Assembly: GCA_001655195.1 (NCBI GenBank)
Contig: LPNY01000086.1
Span: 76,891-140,890, forward strand
DNA: 64,000 nt
Source: Arcobacter sp. EP1
Lineage (GTDB): Bacteria > Campylobacterota > Campylobacteria > Campylobacterales > Arcobacteraceae
Direction: 5' to 3'
The notes beneath the pieces were generated by a model. The model was not told the DNA's origin, ran no database searches, and saw nothing but the letters and a program-made list of their open reading frames with translations. Below, one piece after another: positions 51,833-61,667 of the stretch. A program made the position numbers and the translations under genes. Every line of letters begins with the position of its first letter. Within the stretch, counting starts at the first letter, position 1.

Positions 51833-54322
51833 TTACTTCCCACTAATAGGAAGCGTAATGATAAATTTAGCTCCATAATGTTCTTTGTTTTGATAACTAA
51901 AGGTTGCATTATGCACGTGAAGTGTTCCATTGAGTTGTTGGGTAATGATTTGATGTGTCATGTATAAACCAAGTCCTGTTCCAACTGATTGATGTTTTGT
52001 TGTGTAATAGGGGTCAAATACTTTATCAATAATATTTTTAGGAATTCCCTTACCACTGTCGTGTATGGTTATTTGAATACTTTTTTGCAGTTTTTTTGTA
52101 CTAATGTAGATATATCGTTCATCATTTGGAATATTATTTTGAATCATTGCATCTCTTGCGTTGTTGTAGATATTAATGAGGGCTTGAATGATAAGATTAC
52201 GATTATATTCAATCATGCAGTTCTCTAAATTATTGATGTACTCTATATGGTGTTCTTCAAAGATATCTTTAGTGAGGTATTCAACTTTTAAGATGGCTTC
52301 TTGAACATTAAATCGCTCCTTATTTTGGGTATCTCCTGTGAAGTATCGCCTAAAATCTTCAATTGTTTGAGAAAGAGATTGTGTTTGATCAATTACCATT
52401 TGATAGGTTTTTAAAAGCTCATTTTTATCAACATCTTCATTGAGTTCTAATCGAAGTTTCAGACCACTTAAACTTGTGGTTATCAAACTAAGAGGTTGCC
52501 TCCATTGGTGGGCAATATTTTCTAACATCTCACTAAGTGCAACCATTTTACTTTGATGGGCTAATAGTTTATCCTTATCTCTATTTTTATCCACCTCTTT
52601 TGAAATTCTCTCTTCGAGGGTTTGATTAATCTCTTGTAACTCTTGGGTCTTTTTAGAAACACTTTTTTCTAAGTCTTGATTTGAGCATTTTAAAAGTTTT
52701 TGTCGATAAAGAAGTATGGCAATAATAAGAACAATAATAAACAGTATTTCCCAAAGAAGTGTGTAGTCTATCCCTTTCTTTTTTACTTTAGGATGAACCC
52801 ATTTTTGAAAAATAAGAGAAGATTGTTCTTGGGGAATGGTTGCAAGTGCTTTATTGAGTATGGTTAAAATCTCTATTTGATCTGGTTGAACACCAATAGA
52901 TAAATCAAATGATAGATTTGCATATCCCGCCACTTTAATATTATCAAGGAGCGAATTTGCCATAATATGATAGGTTGCAGGAAGTGTTCCAATTGTAAAG
53001 TCAACTTCCCCTTGGCTTACTAATCTTAGCGCTTCAATATTGTCTTTTGTTTTTATTAGTTTTAATGAACGGTTTTTATTCTGTACCATCTCTATTAAGC
53101 CAGAATCGTCTTGGCGTGCCCATGATTTACCATCTAGTTCTTTGATACTTCCTATTAAACTTTTTTCTTTAGTTGTAAAAATAGCTAATGGAAAATGTAA
53201 ATATGGATTAGTGAAGTTTGCAAACTCTTCTCTTTTTTTGGTGTGTGCAATAGCAGGGATAATATCACATTTTTTTGCTTTAAAATAGGATATTGATTCT
53301 TGCCAAGAGTTTGTAGGAATTGTCTGAAATGTGATTCCTAATTTTTTTTCTAAAATTTTCAATGTATCAATAGCAATACCTCGAATATCATTATGATTGT
53401 TATTATGTGCATACTCAATTGGTGCCCATTTTGGCTCATTACACATGGTAATAACAGGATGTTTTTTTAGAAACTCATGTTGGTATGGAGTGAGTGAGAG
53501 TTGACCGACTTTTGGCTCTTTTAAGTCAAGAATCCATTTCTTTTTTAATCTATTTTTTTCAACCGCAGGAATTGATTGAAGTGATTTCTCTATGATGGAG
53601 TGTAAAAGAGGTTTGTTTTTGTTTATTCCAAAACGTAAATCCTCTCTTTTAATACCAGTGAACTCATCAATGGGTTTAATGTTCGTTAACCCTTGTGTTG
53701 TGATGGCTTTTTTACCACTGGTAAATGAAGAGAGAAAGTAGTCAACTTTTCCCAAAGCTAAAAGTTTCGCTTTATCATTACTACCTGAAACTTCTATAAC
53801 TTTTACGCCATTTTTAATCAAGTCATCTTTATAGTACATGGATTTAGTAATGGCAACTCTTTTGCCTTCTAAACTTTTGATATCTTTGTAAAAGGTATCT
53901 TTTTTTTGTCCAAAAATAAATGTTGGTATCTCGTAGTAGGTTGAGCTAAAGAGTGTAAATGTTTCTCTTTTTTTTGTTTGAGAAATACCTGCGACCATAT
54001 CAACCTGTTGTTCCTTAAATGTTTTGTAACCTTGTGTCCATAATAGATGTTTAATCTGAAAATTAAGACCACTGATGTGTGAAATCTGTCGCAAAATATC
54101 AACGGTGTATCCTTGATGTTCCTCGTTTTCTATAAATGAAAATGGTTTAAAGTTAGGCATCATTGTTATGGAAATGTCTGGATTTGTTTTAATATATTGC
54201 ATCTCTTCTTGAGTAAAAATAATTTGTGCTTTTGATTGAACCATAGAAGAGTTTGCTGCATATAATGAACCATAAAGTGTGTATATAACGAAGAGTAAAA
54301 GCGTATAAAATTTTCTGAACAC
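51833..54322 (-). CDS. double SBP_bac_3 sensor histidine kinase (BvgS-like input)
   Basis: An 829-residue kinase from the GTG at 54322, with GGAAA upstream. The signal peptide (FYTLLLFVIYTLYGSLYA) is followed by two periplasmic amino-acid-binding-type domains, at about 40-265 and 285-515 (each opens with PDISITMMPNFKPFSF / HPVITMCNEPKWAPIEY). Then come a membrane helix (LLWEILFIIVLIIAILLY), a coiled coil, HQWRQPL in NIAHQWRQPLSLI, and an ATPase with HDSGKGIPK and GTGLGLYMTHQ. It lacks receiver or Hpt domains, unlike BvgS. Ligand unknown; no adjacent regulator. Confidence 0.92.
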   Translation of the reverse strand: MFRKFYTLLLFVIYTLYGSLYAANSSMVQSKAQIIFTQEEMQYIKTNPDISITMMPNFKPFSFIENEEHQGYTVDILRQISHISGLNFQIKHLLWTQGYKTFKEQQVDMVAGISQTKKRETFTLFSSTYYEIPTFIFGQKKDTFYKDIKSLEGKRVAITKSMYYKDDLIKNGVKVIEVSGSNDKAKLLALGKVDYFLSSFTSGKKAITTQGLTNIKPIDEFTGIKREDLRFGINKNKPLLHSIIEKSLQSIPAVEKNRLKKKWILDLKEPKVGQLSLTPYQHEFLKKHPVITMCNEPKWAPIEYAHNNNHNDIRGIAIDTLKILEKKLGITFQTIPTNSWQESISYFKAKKCDIIPAIAHTKKREEFANFTNPYLHFPLAIFTTKEKSLIGSIKELDGKSWARQDDSGLIEMVQNKNRSLKLIKTKDNIEALRLVSQGEVDFTIGTLPATYHIMANSLLDNIKVAGYANLSFDLSIGVQPDQIEILTILNKALATIPQEQSSLIFQKWVHPKVKKKGIDYTLLWEILFIIVLIIAILLYRQKLLKCSNQDLEKSVSKKTQELQEINQTLEERISKEVDKNRDKDKLLAHQSKMVALSEMLENIAHQWRQPLSLITTSLSGLKLRLELNEDVDKNELLKTYQMVIDQTQSLSQTIEDFRRYFTGDTQNKERFNVQEAILKVEYLTKDIFEEHHIEYINNLENCMIEYNRNLIIQALINIYNNARDAMIQNNIPNDERYIYISTKKLQKSIQITIHDSGKGIPKNIIDKVFDPYYTTKHQSVGTGLGLYMTHQIITQQLNGTLHVHNATFSYQNKEHYGAKFIITLPISGK

Positions 54323-54427
54323 GTTATTTCCTATTTTACGAGTATAAAATAACAATAATACCACAATAAAGTAATAAAAATATCACATATAGATATATAT
54401 TTAAAAATATATCTTTTAAAATTATCT

Positions 54428-57226
54428 TTATTTACTGGTTAAGGTAAGTTCTTCATTATTACGCTTGATTGTTAGTGTCACATTTTTAAAACTATCAAGA
54501 AAATAGAGTAAGCGCTTTAAGTCAGCGAGTTCATGGACTGCTTCTTTATTAAACTTCAATATGACATCATCTTTTTGTAATCCTACCTTTTCTCCAAAAG
54601 AGTCTTTGATGACATCAGTGACAGTGAGTTTTTTGTAAATGCTTAAAAAGACGCCAAGTTTGGGGCTCTCTTTTATTTTAACCTCATTAGTATTTCTCAG
54701 AATAATATCATTTTCTAACCCTTGTACGACGTTATTTAAAATAACACGGTACGGCAGTTTTGTATCTTCAAAAACTCTAGCTGGAATTCCGTAATGGTTT
54801 TGTACATGCCCAGAACCTACTAAGACTACAACAGTTTTTTTTGGATGTTTTTTTGTATAGTTGACAATATTTTCAGCCATTGCTTCATCCCATACAAGCT
54901 GTGACTGGAAAAAGAACTCTTTACTATATGGATTTGTTGTTTTTTTGCCATGCTCTGTCCCATCAAATTTGTGCTCTTTAAAAATCTTTGCAAGGTTATT
55001 TTTATAAGTAATATTAGATTGATCAATTTTATTAGGAAGTTTTGATTTCTCTTTTATGTGTAAAAGACCCTTTTTATTCACTTCTCTAACAATTTTTCTA
55101 TCGATATTTATTCCAATAACTTTAATATTTTTTGCTTTTGCATAATCTAAAATAGGTTTATAGTAGTCATAGTTAAATTTCCACCGCTTGTAGTATTGAC
55201 TTTGCTTTAAAAAGGTATTTAAGTCTGTTTTATTAGCAATATAATCATCTAGAGCCTGTTGAAATGGTTTTTGAAACATCTCCATAGCAATAGTTACATC
55301 TTTGTTCGTATCAACCAAGGCTTTGATAATGCGTAGTTGATTTAAATGATGAGACATATTGGTATGAGACTCTGTTGCGTAAATAACTTTTGCGTCTCCA
55401 ATCTCTTTTGCAATATCATTTATTCTTGTAGGTTTTTTGATAATTGAGACAGCAGGTTGTTGTGAAAAAGTGTGTGTGAAACCATTTTGTGTTGCATCAA
55501 GCTTTTTTACTATATTTTTATCTTTTATTATAATAGTTTGATAGTTCGCATAGTGTTTGAGCATAAAAAAACTTCGTTGGAGTTTTGGTTGGCTATGTAG
55601 AACTGCAAAGAGTTTTTGTGTATTAAAGGTGTTCGTACGTAGTGTTAAAAAAGATGACTCTTTTGGAATATTAAGACGAGGTAAAAAGTGCTGTAAAAGG
55701 GTGTTTCTTTGATTTAAAAATAGTACTGAAGCATTTTTAACATCGCTAAACTTTAAATCTTTACTAAATACTATTTTTCCATGTGGAAATATTTTTTGAA
55801 TATTTTTATAGGTTGACTGATCTTTTTCATCCATAACCATGAGTAGCTTTTTTTCTTTTAAAAGAGCTCCAATATTAAGAGGATACTCTTCTTTAAAAAG
55901 TGTTCTAAATAAAGAGAGTTTATTATCGAAACTAATTGATAAGGGTTCACTTTTCATATGAACAGTAAGCTCTTGTTCTTTTTTAGAGATATGAACTTTT
56001 TTGTTAATAGTGCCATCATAGGTTTTTATCTCTAAAGGCAATTCAAAACTAAAAGGCTCTTTTTGTTGCAGTGTAAATGTGATTTTAAAAGAACCACGAT
56101 GATAGCTTTTTTTGATATTGTTTACTTGGAATTGTACACGACCTTCTTTATAAAACCATTGTTTAAAGAATGGTTCTAAATCTTCTTTTGAGTGATTTTG
56201 AAAATAGTTTGTCAAATCTTCTAAGTTTACAAGTCTAAAAGCTTTTTCTTTGTAAAGACTTTGCAATATTTCAAAGAACTTTTTAGTACCTAGTTTTTCT
56301 TCTAACATATCAAAAATATAAGCAACTTTTGTGTATCCAATAGCCATACTGTTTTTATCAATTCGGTGAGTGAACTGATTAGCTGGATACTCTTTAGTCA
56401 CAAAAGTGTCAAATTGTAGTAGAGAGTTTTTTCTGTTTTGTATTTGCTTGTTTTGTTGTTTCTTGTAATAGTTATCTGCTAGGTGGGTGACTAATCCTTC
56501 TGCGTAATTACCTTTTCTAGGATCACTAAAAATAGCATTTCCAAAATACTGATGTAATATCTCATGTCCTAATGATTGGTTTAATAAATAGGGTTTATTG
56601 AGTAAGTACGAACCAACAAGGGTATAAGTTGGTAGCGAATAACCAGTGGTTGCATGGTTTTCAACAATATTAAAAACTTTAAAAGGAAATTTTCCAATGA
56701 GTTTTTCATAAAGTTTGATGTAATCAATGGTTTTATTGAGATATTTTGTTGCTAATAAAGTGTTGTTTTTGAAAAAATAGGTACTAATTGTGATGTGATT
56801 ATATTCTTTTGAATGAACAGTATAGTTAGGCGATGCAATAAAAGTTGCATGGGATATTACTTTGTTTGTTTTTTCGAAAATTGTTTTATATATAGTTGGT
56901 AAATTTGTCGTAATAGTGTACATGCACAGTTCATTTACTTTTGGATACCAATTGTCAAGTAAATAGATGAAATCTTGATTAATATTTTTGTTAGTAAGTG
57001 TATAAGAAAACTGTAAATGATTAGCACCATTTAGGAGTTGTTTTGTTAACGCCTCTTTATTTTTAATATTAAAACCGTTTAAGTTAATAGTTAGACTTTT
57101 TTCACTTTGTTTAACATTAGCATTAACTTTAAGTGTTTGTTGTTTAAGATCAAAATCAAGATTTAAATCATAGGTACATTTGGCATATAAAAATAGTGGT
57201 AATAAAAATAGAAGGAGAGCTTTCAT
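54428..57226 (-). CDS. secreted M1-like peptidase fused to ChaN and PDZ domains
   Basis: A 932-residue protein from the start at 57226 (MKALLLFLLPLFLYAKC; GGAAA upstream). Domain 1 (to about 480) is a gluzincin with HEILHQYFGN and an AEGLVTHLAD glutamate 17 residues later, as in noncanonical M1 peptidases, with ATTGYSLPTYTLVGS instead of the exopeptidase GAMEN. A region with the lone strands of a Rossmann-like fold follows. Then comes ChaN (about 620-850: YATESHTNMSHH, AMEMFQKPFQQ, GSGHVQNHYGIP) and a final PDZ (KLGVFLSIYKKLTV..VILKFNKEAV). Probably a periplasmic or outer-membrane protein. Confidence 0.88.
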   Translation of the reverse strand: MKALLLFLLPLFLYAKCTYDLNLDFDLKQQTLKVNANVKQSEKSLTINLNGFNIKNKEALTKQLLNGANHLQFSYTLTNKNINQDFIYLLDNWYPKVNELCMYTITTNLPTIYKTIFEKTNKVISHATFIASPNYTVHSKEYNHITISTYFFKNNTLLATKYLNKTIDYIKLYEKLIGKFPFKVFNIVENHATTGYSLPTYTLVGSYLLNKPYLLNQSLGHEILHQYFGNAIFSDPRKGNYAEGLVTHLADNYYKKQQNKQIQNRKNSLLQFDTFVTKEYPANQFTHRIDKNSMAIGYTKVAYIFDMLEEKLGTKKFFEILQSLYKEKAFRLVNLEDLTNYFQNHSKEDLEPFFKQWFYKEGRVQFQVNNIKKSYHRGSFKITFTLQQKEPFSFELPLEIKTYDGTINKKVHISKKEQELTVHMKSEPLSISFDNKLSLFRTLFKEEYPLNIGALLKEKKLLMVMDEKDQSTYKNIQKIFPHGKIVFSKDLKFSDVKNASVLFLNQRNTLLQHFLPRLNIPKESSFLTLRTNTFNTQKLFAVLHSQPKLQRSFFMLKHYANYQTIIIKDKNIVKKLDATQNGFTHTFSQQPAVSIIKKPTRINDIAKEIGDAKVIYATESHTNMSHHLNQLRIIKALVDTNKDVTIAMEMFQKPFQQALDDYIANKTDLNTFLKQSQYYKRWKFNYDYYKPILDYAKAKNIKVIGINIDRKIVREVNKKGLLHIKEKSKLPNKIDQSNITYKNNLAKIFKEHKFDGTEHGKKTTNPYSKEFFFQSQLVWDEAMAENIVNYTKKHPKKTVVVLVGSGHVQNHYGIPARVFEDTKLPYRVILNNVVQGLENDIILRNTNEVKIKESPKLGVFLSIYKKLTVTDVIKDSFGEKVGLQKDDVILKFNKEAVHELADLKRLLYFLDSFKNVTLTIKRNNEELTLTSK

Positions 57227-57236
57227 AGGAGTTTCC

Positions 57237-57458
57237 TTAAGAGATAATACGTGCTTCTTTGATAAATTTATCCATACCATAAGGGTCAGTTACCACAAAT
57301 AGAATATCATTGTCATTGACAATAACACGTGCTTTGCTTATTTCAATATTCTCTTCACCATTAAAGTAGTCTCTATTTAAATATTCGATGGTATGAAGAC
57401 TATCATTGGTAAGTTGAAGTTTGTGTAACTCTTCTTGAGTATGGGCTGAAAAATTCAT
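57237..57458 (-). CDS. small unknown protein
   Basis: A 73-residue acidic protein with no signal peptide or membrane helix and no recognised family. A beta-strand-rich second half (ISKARVIVNDNDILFVVTD) suggests a small alpha/beta fold. AGAGGA is a good ribosome site. It ends 11 bp before the M1-ChaN gene, so it may be cotranscribed with it. Confidence 0.65.
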   Translation of the reverse strand: MNFSAHTQEELHKLQLTNDSLHTIEYLNRDYFNGEENIEISKARVIVNDNDILFVVTDPYGMDKFIKEARIIS

Positions 57459-57518
57459 GTGTTCCTCTTTGTATTTGTCTGCAGTTTGAGTATAACTAAT
57501 AATATATAAGAGTGGAGT

Positions 57519-57551
57519 AATATCTTGTTATTATAATAATAACAAGATATT
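57519..57551. terminator. 15-bp perfect hairpin
   Basis: AATATCTTGTTATTA / TAATAACAAGATATT with a 3-nt loop, 17 bp past the 57568-58461 stop on the minus strand. It lacks a T run; it may be an operator or RNA 3' end. Confidence 0.6.
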
Positions 57552-57567
57552 GGGTTAAAAAAGTGAA

Positions 57568-58461
57568 TTAATGGTAGTTAATATATACCGGAGCTGTATG
57601 AATTCGTCTACTTCCTACATTGTCTAAACCTAACATTTGTCGAGGAGTTGTAAGCGGTTTAACATCATTTTTATAGAATATTTTATAACCACTGTTGGCT
57701 ACCTTTGTATATTCTGGTTTATATAGATTATTGTAGATTTTAACCTTATTTCCAGCACTTCCATGTCCATCAATATTGTAAACTAAGTTAATTTGATCGA
57801 AGTTTTTTACCACCTCTTTTTTTCGTAACATTCTTTTGTGGAACATATGTACAAGTAACATTCGTTTCCCTTGAATATTGTTTTGTTTAAGGTAGTTACT
57901 CATTGCTGATTGTACTTCATTAACATCTTTTCCAAAAATATGACCAATATATCGTCCCGGTGGGTATCGTCTGTGACTTGGAATTTTAAACTCAGGGTCT
58001 AATGCTAAATGTACATTGTCATATTGAAGGTATTTAAGTACGGGTTTGATGGCTTCAAGGGGTTTTAAAACTCCCAATTGAAGGTCAATAATTACTGCAA
58101 AATTCTCTTTTTGTGCAGCATTGATATACTCCATTAAAATATCATGATTAAGGTTTTTAATATAGTCACCATCACCTCCTGGTTCTTTTGTTGCAAGACC
58201 ATAGATAATATGAAATGCAGGAATTACATTGATATTTTCACTAATTTGAGTAAACTCAGTACATTTTGTTCGAACTTGTTGAACTAGTTCATCAATAGAA
58301 CTGTGTCCTAAAATACCCAATGATTTTGCAAAAGGGCGACCGTAGTAACCTATCATTAAATCTTGTTGAATATTCTCATCTGTTGAATTTGGAGTTGTAT
58401 TTGTTGCAAATAAAAGGGTACTTAAGAGAAGTACCATTGCTAAGTGCTTAATTTGAATCAT
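57568..58461 (-). CDS. secreted protein, TIM-barrel-like, unknown
   Basis: A 297-residue protein with a signal peptide (HLAMVLLLSTLLFA). The mature part alternates strands and helices: IGYYGRPF, INVIPAFHIIYG, FAVIIDLQLGV, HLALDPEFKIPS, RMLLVHMFHKRML, INLVYNIDGHGS. The DPEF and HGSAGNK motifs resemble glycoside-hydrolase-like or polysaccharide-deacetylase-type barrels, but no catalytic set can be fixed. It is downstream of the hybrid kinase on the same strand. Confidence 0.7.
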   Translation of the reverse strand: MIQIKHLAMVLLLSTLLFATNTTPNSTDENIQQDLMIGYYGRPFAKSLGILGHSSIDELVQQVRTKCTEFTQISENINVIPAFHIIYGLATKEPGGDGDYIKNLNHDILMEYINAAQKENFAVIIDLQLGVLKPLEAIKPVLKYLQYDNVHLALDPEFKIPSHRRYPPGRYIGHIFGKDVNEVQSAMSNYLKQNNIQGKRMLLVHMFHKRMLRKKEVVKNFDQINLVYNIDGHGSAGNKVKIYNNLYKPEYTKVANSGYKIFYKNDVKPLTTPRQMLGLDNVGSRRIHTAPVYINYH

Positions 58462-58540
58462 TAATTATATACCTGTATAAGAATTTCGCGTATTATACTC
58501 ATTTAAAATATAAGTAGCTTGAAATGTTAAGATTAGTCTT

Positions 58541-60697
58541 TTAGTTTTCCTCTAAAACTTGGAGGTAGTTATGCAAGATTGCATGGAGTTGCTCATTTTC
58601 AAAGGGTTTAGGTAAGTAGTCATCCATGCCAGCATTTAAGAATCGTTCTTTATCTCCTTGTTTTGCATTAGCAGTTAATGCAACAATTGGTGTGTGGCTG
58701 TTATTCTTATTCTCTTCTTCTAGTTTTAATATTGCTTTTGTAGCTTCAATACCATTGAGATTAGGCATGTTTTCATCCATAAAAATTAAATCAAAGGAGT
58801 CTTTTTTAAAGGCTTCTATAGCTTCAAGTCCATCGTTGGCAATGGTTACTTTTAGGTTTAATGACTCTAATGTTGTTTGAATTAAAAACTGATTGGTCAG
58901 ATTATCTTCAACTACAAGTACTTCTCCCTTATAGAGTGCATTTTCGTATTTTGGAAGTATCTCTTCAATGGATGCCTCACACTCATTGATTTCTAAATAA
59001 AAGAAGAAACGACTACCTTTGTTTTCAGTACTTTCCAAATAGAGTTTTGAACCCAAAAGTGAAACTAAACTGTTACAAATTGCAAGCCCAAGACCTGTTC
59101 CTCCAAATTTCCGTGTTGTTGTTTCATCTGCTTGAGAAAAGTTTTTGAAGATGGATTTTTGTTTGTTTTTAGGTATCCCAATGCCAGTATCTTGAACACT
59201 GATTCTAATTTGATTATTGTACATTATCGCTTCTAGGGTAACTGTTCCTTTATCTGGTGTAAATTTTATGGCATTGGATAAAAGGTTTGAAATAATTTGC
59301 TTGAGACGAAATTGATCACTTTTCAAACATGCAGGTATTGACTCATCAATTTTTAATACTAAAGAGATATTTTTCTCTTTTGCATTGGCTTCAAAAAGTT
59401 CTTTAATAAGGGTTAACTCTTTTTTGAAATCAAAGGGAGATATCTCAAGTTTGAGTTTTTTACTCTCTATTTTTGAAAAATCCAGAATGTCATTAATAAT
59501 ATATAAAAGTTGTTGGGAACTTTTATCAATGATTTCAAGGTGTCTTTCTTTATTTTGCTCATCTTCACCTTTTTGTAAAATTTTAATAAATCCAATAATG
59601 GCATTTAGGGGTGTTCGAATTTCATGACTCATATTTGAAAGGAAAATTGATTTTGCTTTTTCCGCTTTTTTAATACGATTTACATATTTTAACGAGGTAC
59701 TGTAAAAATAGATAAACAGTAATAAACTTAAAACAAATATAATCAACTCAATAACAATTTTTGTTTTGATTTCCAGTTTTCTATCATCATAATGATGAAT
59801 AATATTTTGGGTGAGTTGCAAAAAGAGTTTATTATAGATTTGGTTGTATTGATTAATAAGACGCGTTGAGTATTGATAAAAAATGTAACTAGTATCTTTT
59901 ATTTCTGCAATTTGTTGACTGTGTAAAAGCGTTAAATAGTCTGAACTGATTTTTTCTAGCTGCTTAATGTCATCTTCTACAGGATTATTATCGATCTTAT
60001 TTGTTTGAGAGATTGCCATAAGTTTGATATTAATTTTTTTAATATCTAGCAGGATTAGTTTCTCAAATAAAGAGATATCTTGGTTTTTTGCTCTTTTATT
60101 TAGTGCAATATTTCCAGCAGTGATTCCCCGTGAGTTTCCCAGGTTTTCTAAAATATATGGCAACTCATTGGTTAAAAGTTCAAAGAGTAGTTTTGTTGTT
60201 TTAGAGGTTTTTTTATCTAAATAGATATTGTTGGCTAAAACATTGATTGTTGAAATGAGCCTATCAATAACAATAGTGTAATTATAAAAGGTCTGTTGAG
60301 CTGATTTATTTTGATTACGTTGTAATCGTAAAATTTCTTTATAGATAAGCTTTAATTCATGGTATAAGTAGCTCTCTTTATGGTTCTTGTGAGAATTTAG
60401 TAGTTTTTCTAACTCTTGTTCAACCTCTTTTTCTTGGGCAAGAATAATTTCATGGTCAAAACTTTTGTCACTTAAATAGATGTTAGTTAATCCGCGCATT
60501 TTTTGCACGTCAATCATTAATCCATTGAGTTGATGAATATTTTTTAAACTACTGTAGTGTTGTTTATAACTGGTATTAAGTTCGATCAGTTTTGAAAATG
60601 AGTCCGAAAAAATTTGATAAATGGAAAAAGAGATAAAAACAATACCAATAAGAAAGAAACGTTTCTTTAAGGAGAGTCTTGTGAAAAGGTTTGTCAC
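58541..60697 (-). CDS. hybrid histidine kinase with NIT-like sensor and receiver
   Basis: A 718-residue protein. Helices at about 13-30 and 317-335 flank a periplasmic all-helical domain of about 280 residues with VQKMRGLTNIYL and LGNSRGITAGNIA, resembling the nitrate/nitrite-sensing NIT domain. A HisKA with MSHEIRTPLNAIIG follows, then an ATPase (NAIKFTPDKG, DTGIGIPK, GGTGLGL), and a receiver with MDENMPNLNG and KPF. The start of the Hpt gene is 9 bp upstream, so the two are one unit. A nitrate-sensing role fits the Nap genes about 2 kb away but is inferred. Confidence 0.85.
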   Translation of the reverse strand: MTNLFTRLSLKKRFFLIGIVFISFSIYQIFSDSFSKLIELNTSYKQHYSSLKNIHQLNGLMIDVQKMRGLTNIYLSDKSFDHEIILAQEKEVEQELEKLLNSHKNHKESYLYHELKLIYKEILRLQRNQNKSAQQTFYNYTIVIDRLISTINVLANNIYLDKKTSKTTKLLFELLTNELPYILENLGNSRGITAGNIALNKRAKNQDISLFEKLILLDIKKINIKLMAISQTNKIDNNPVEDDIKQLEKISSDYLTLLHSQQIAEIKDTSYIFYQYSTRLINQYNQIYNKLFLQLTQNIIHHYDDRKLEIKTKIVIELIIFVLSLLLFIYFYSTSLKYVNRIKKAEKAKSIFLSNMSHEIRTPLNAIIGFIKILQKGEDEQNKERHLEIIDKSSQQLLYIINDILDFSKIESKKLKLEISPFDFKKELTLIKELFEANAKEKNISLVLKIDESIPACLKSDQFRLKQIISNLLSNAIKFTPDKGTVTLEAIMYNNQIRISVQDTGIGIPKNKQKSIFKNFSQADETTTRKFGGTGLGLAICNSLVSLLGSKLYLESTENKGSRFFFYLEINECEASIEEILPKYENALYKGEVLVVEDNLTNQFLIQTTLESLNLKVTIANDGLEAIEAFKKDSFDLIFMDENMPNLNGIEATKAILKLEEENKNNSHTPIVALTANAKQGDKERFLNAGMDDYLPKPFENEQLHAILHNYLQVLEEN

Positions 60698-60706
60698 GGA
60701 AAATCC

Positions 60707-61027
60707 CTAAATAATTTGTGTTCTTTTGAGAATATCTTTGATATTTATAACATGTTCTTCGTAGTTGTACTCTTTTTTATTTGCAGCGGCATCTTCGATT
60801 TCTCTAGCAATTTGAGCAACACTGGTAAAAAGTAAGTTTGATGAACTCCCCTTCAAGCTGTGTGCTTGGCGGTAAATACCATCAAAATCTTTTTCTTTGA
60901 TAGCAATAAGCATATTTTCTAAAATGGTATTTGATGAAGTATAAAATATATCAATGAGTTTTTTTGTATTTTCGTGAGTAAAGTGTACCTTATTGGCAAT
61001 ATCTTGTAGTTTGATTATATCACTCAT
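60707..61027 (-). CDS. Hpt phosphotransfer protein
   Basis: A 106-residue four-helix protein whose phosphorylatable histidine lies in AHSLKGSSSNLL. It is immediately before the hybrid kinase gene and would relay phosphate from its receiver to a separate regulator. Confidence 0.9.
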   Translation of the reverse strand: MSDIIKLQDIANKVHFTHENTKKLIDIFYTSSNTILENMLIAIKEKDFDGIYRQAHSLKGSSSNLLFTSVAQIAREIEDAAANKKEYNYEEHVINIKDILKRTQII

Positions 61028-61143
61028 AATTATAATTTCCTAAAATATAAACTTTAATTTACTCATTTAAGTTTATATTATCCTAGGCACCATTTAAATT
61101 AGGTTAAAAAGTGAAAAAAATATTAAGTTTTATTAGATTCTTG

Positions 61144-61533
61144 TTAATGCTGCTCAAATTTCTTTAAAATAGGTTCTATTTTTGCTTTTAATGTCTCCGG
61201 ACTAAAGGGTTTTACAATATAGTTATTAATACCACTTTTAAGTGCTTCAATAACCTCTGATTTACCACCTTCAGTTGTTATCATTAAAATAGGTGTATTT
61301 TTATATTTAGGCAAGTGTCGTAAGTTTTGAACTAAATGTAATCCATCCATCTTTGGCATATTCCAATCGGTTAAAATAAGATCATAGGTGTTTGATTTTA
61401 ATTTTCCCAAAGCATCAAGTCCATCGGGTGCATCTGCAATGTTTTCTTGAGGAACACCAAGTTGTATTAATACATTAATAATGATTCTTCGCATTGTTGA
61501 ACTATCATCAACAACCATAACTTTGATATTCAT
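61144..61533 (-). CDS. CheY-like single-domain response regulator
   Basis: A 129-residue receiver with the acidic VVDDSSTMRR, aspartate in LTDWNMPKMDG, threonine in LMITTEG and lysine in IVKPFSPE, closest to the CheY type that binds the flagellar motor. With the Hpt and hybrid kinase genes next to it, it could be their output; it could also be the chemotaxis CheY. Confidence 0.92.
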   Translation of the reverse strand: MNIKVMVVDDSSTMRRIIINVLIQLGVPQENIADAPDGLDALGKLKSNTYDLILTDWNMPKMDGLHLVQNLRHLPKYKNTPILMITTEGGKSEVIEALKSGINNYIVKPFSPETLKAKIEPILKKFEQH

Positions 61534-61667
61534 GCTTTTCCCTTGTCTCTTATAATATTTCGTTAATAATTATAATACTGAAAAACTTAAACTATGTATA
61601 GTAATTGTCGTTTTTAAAAGTTATTTTTGATGAGATGGGATTATAAACTTTGATTTAACTGCTTTGT

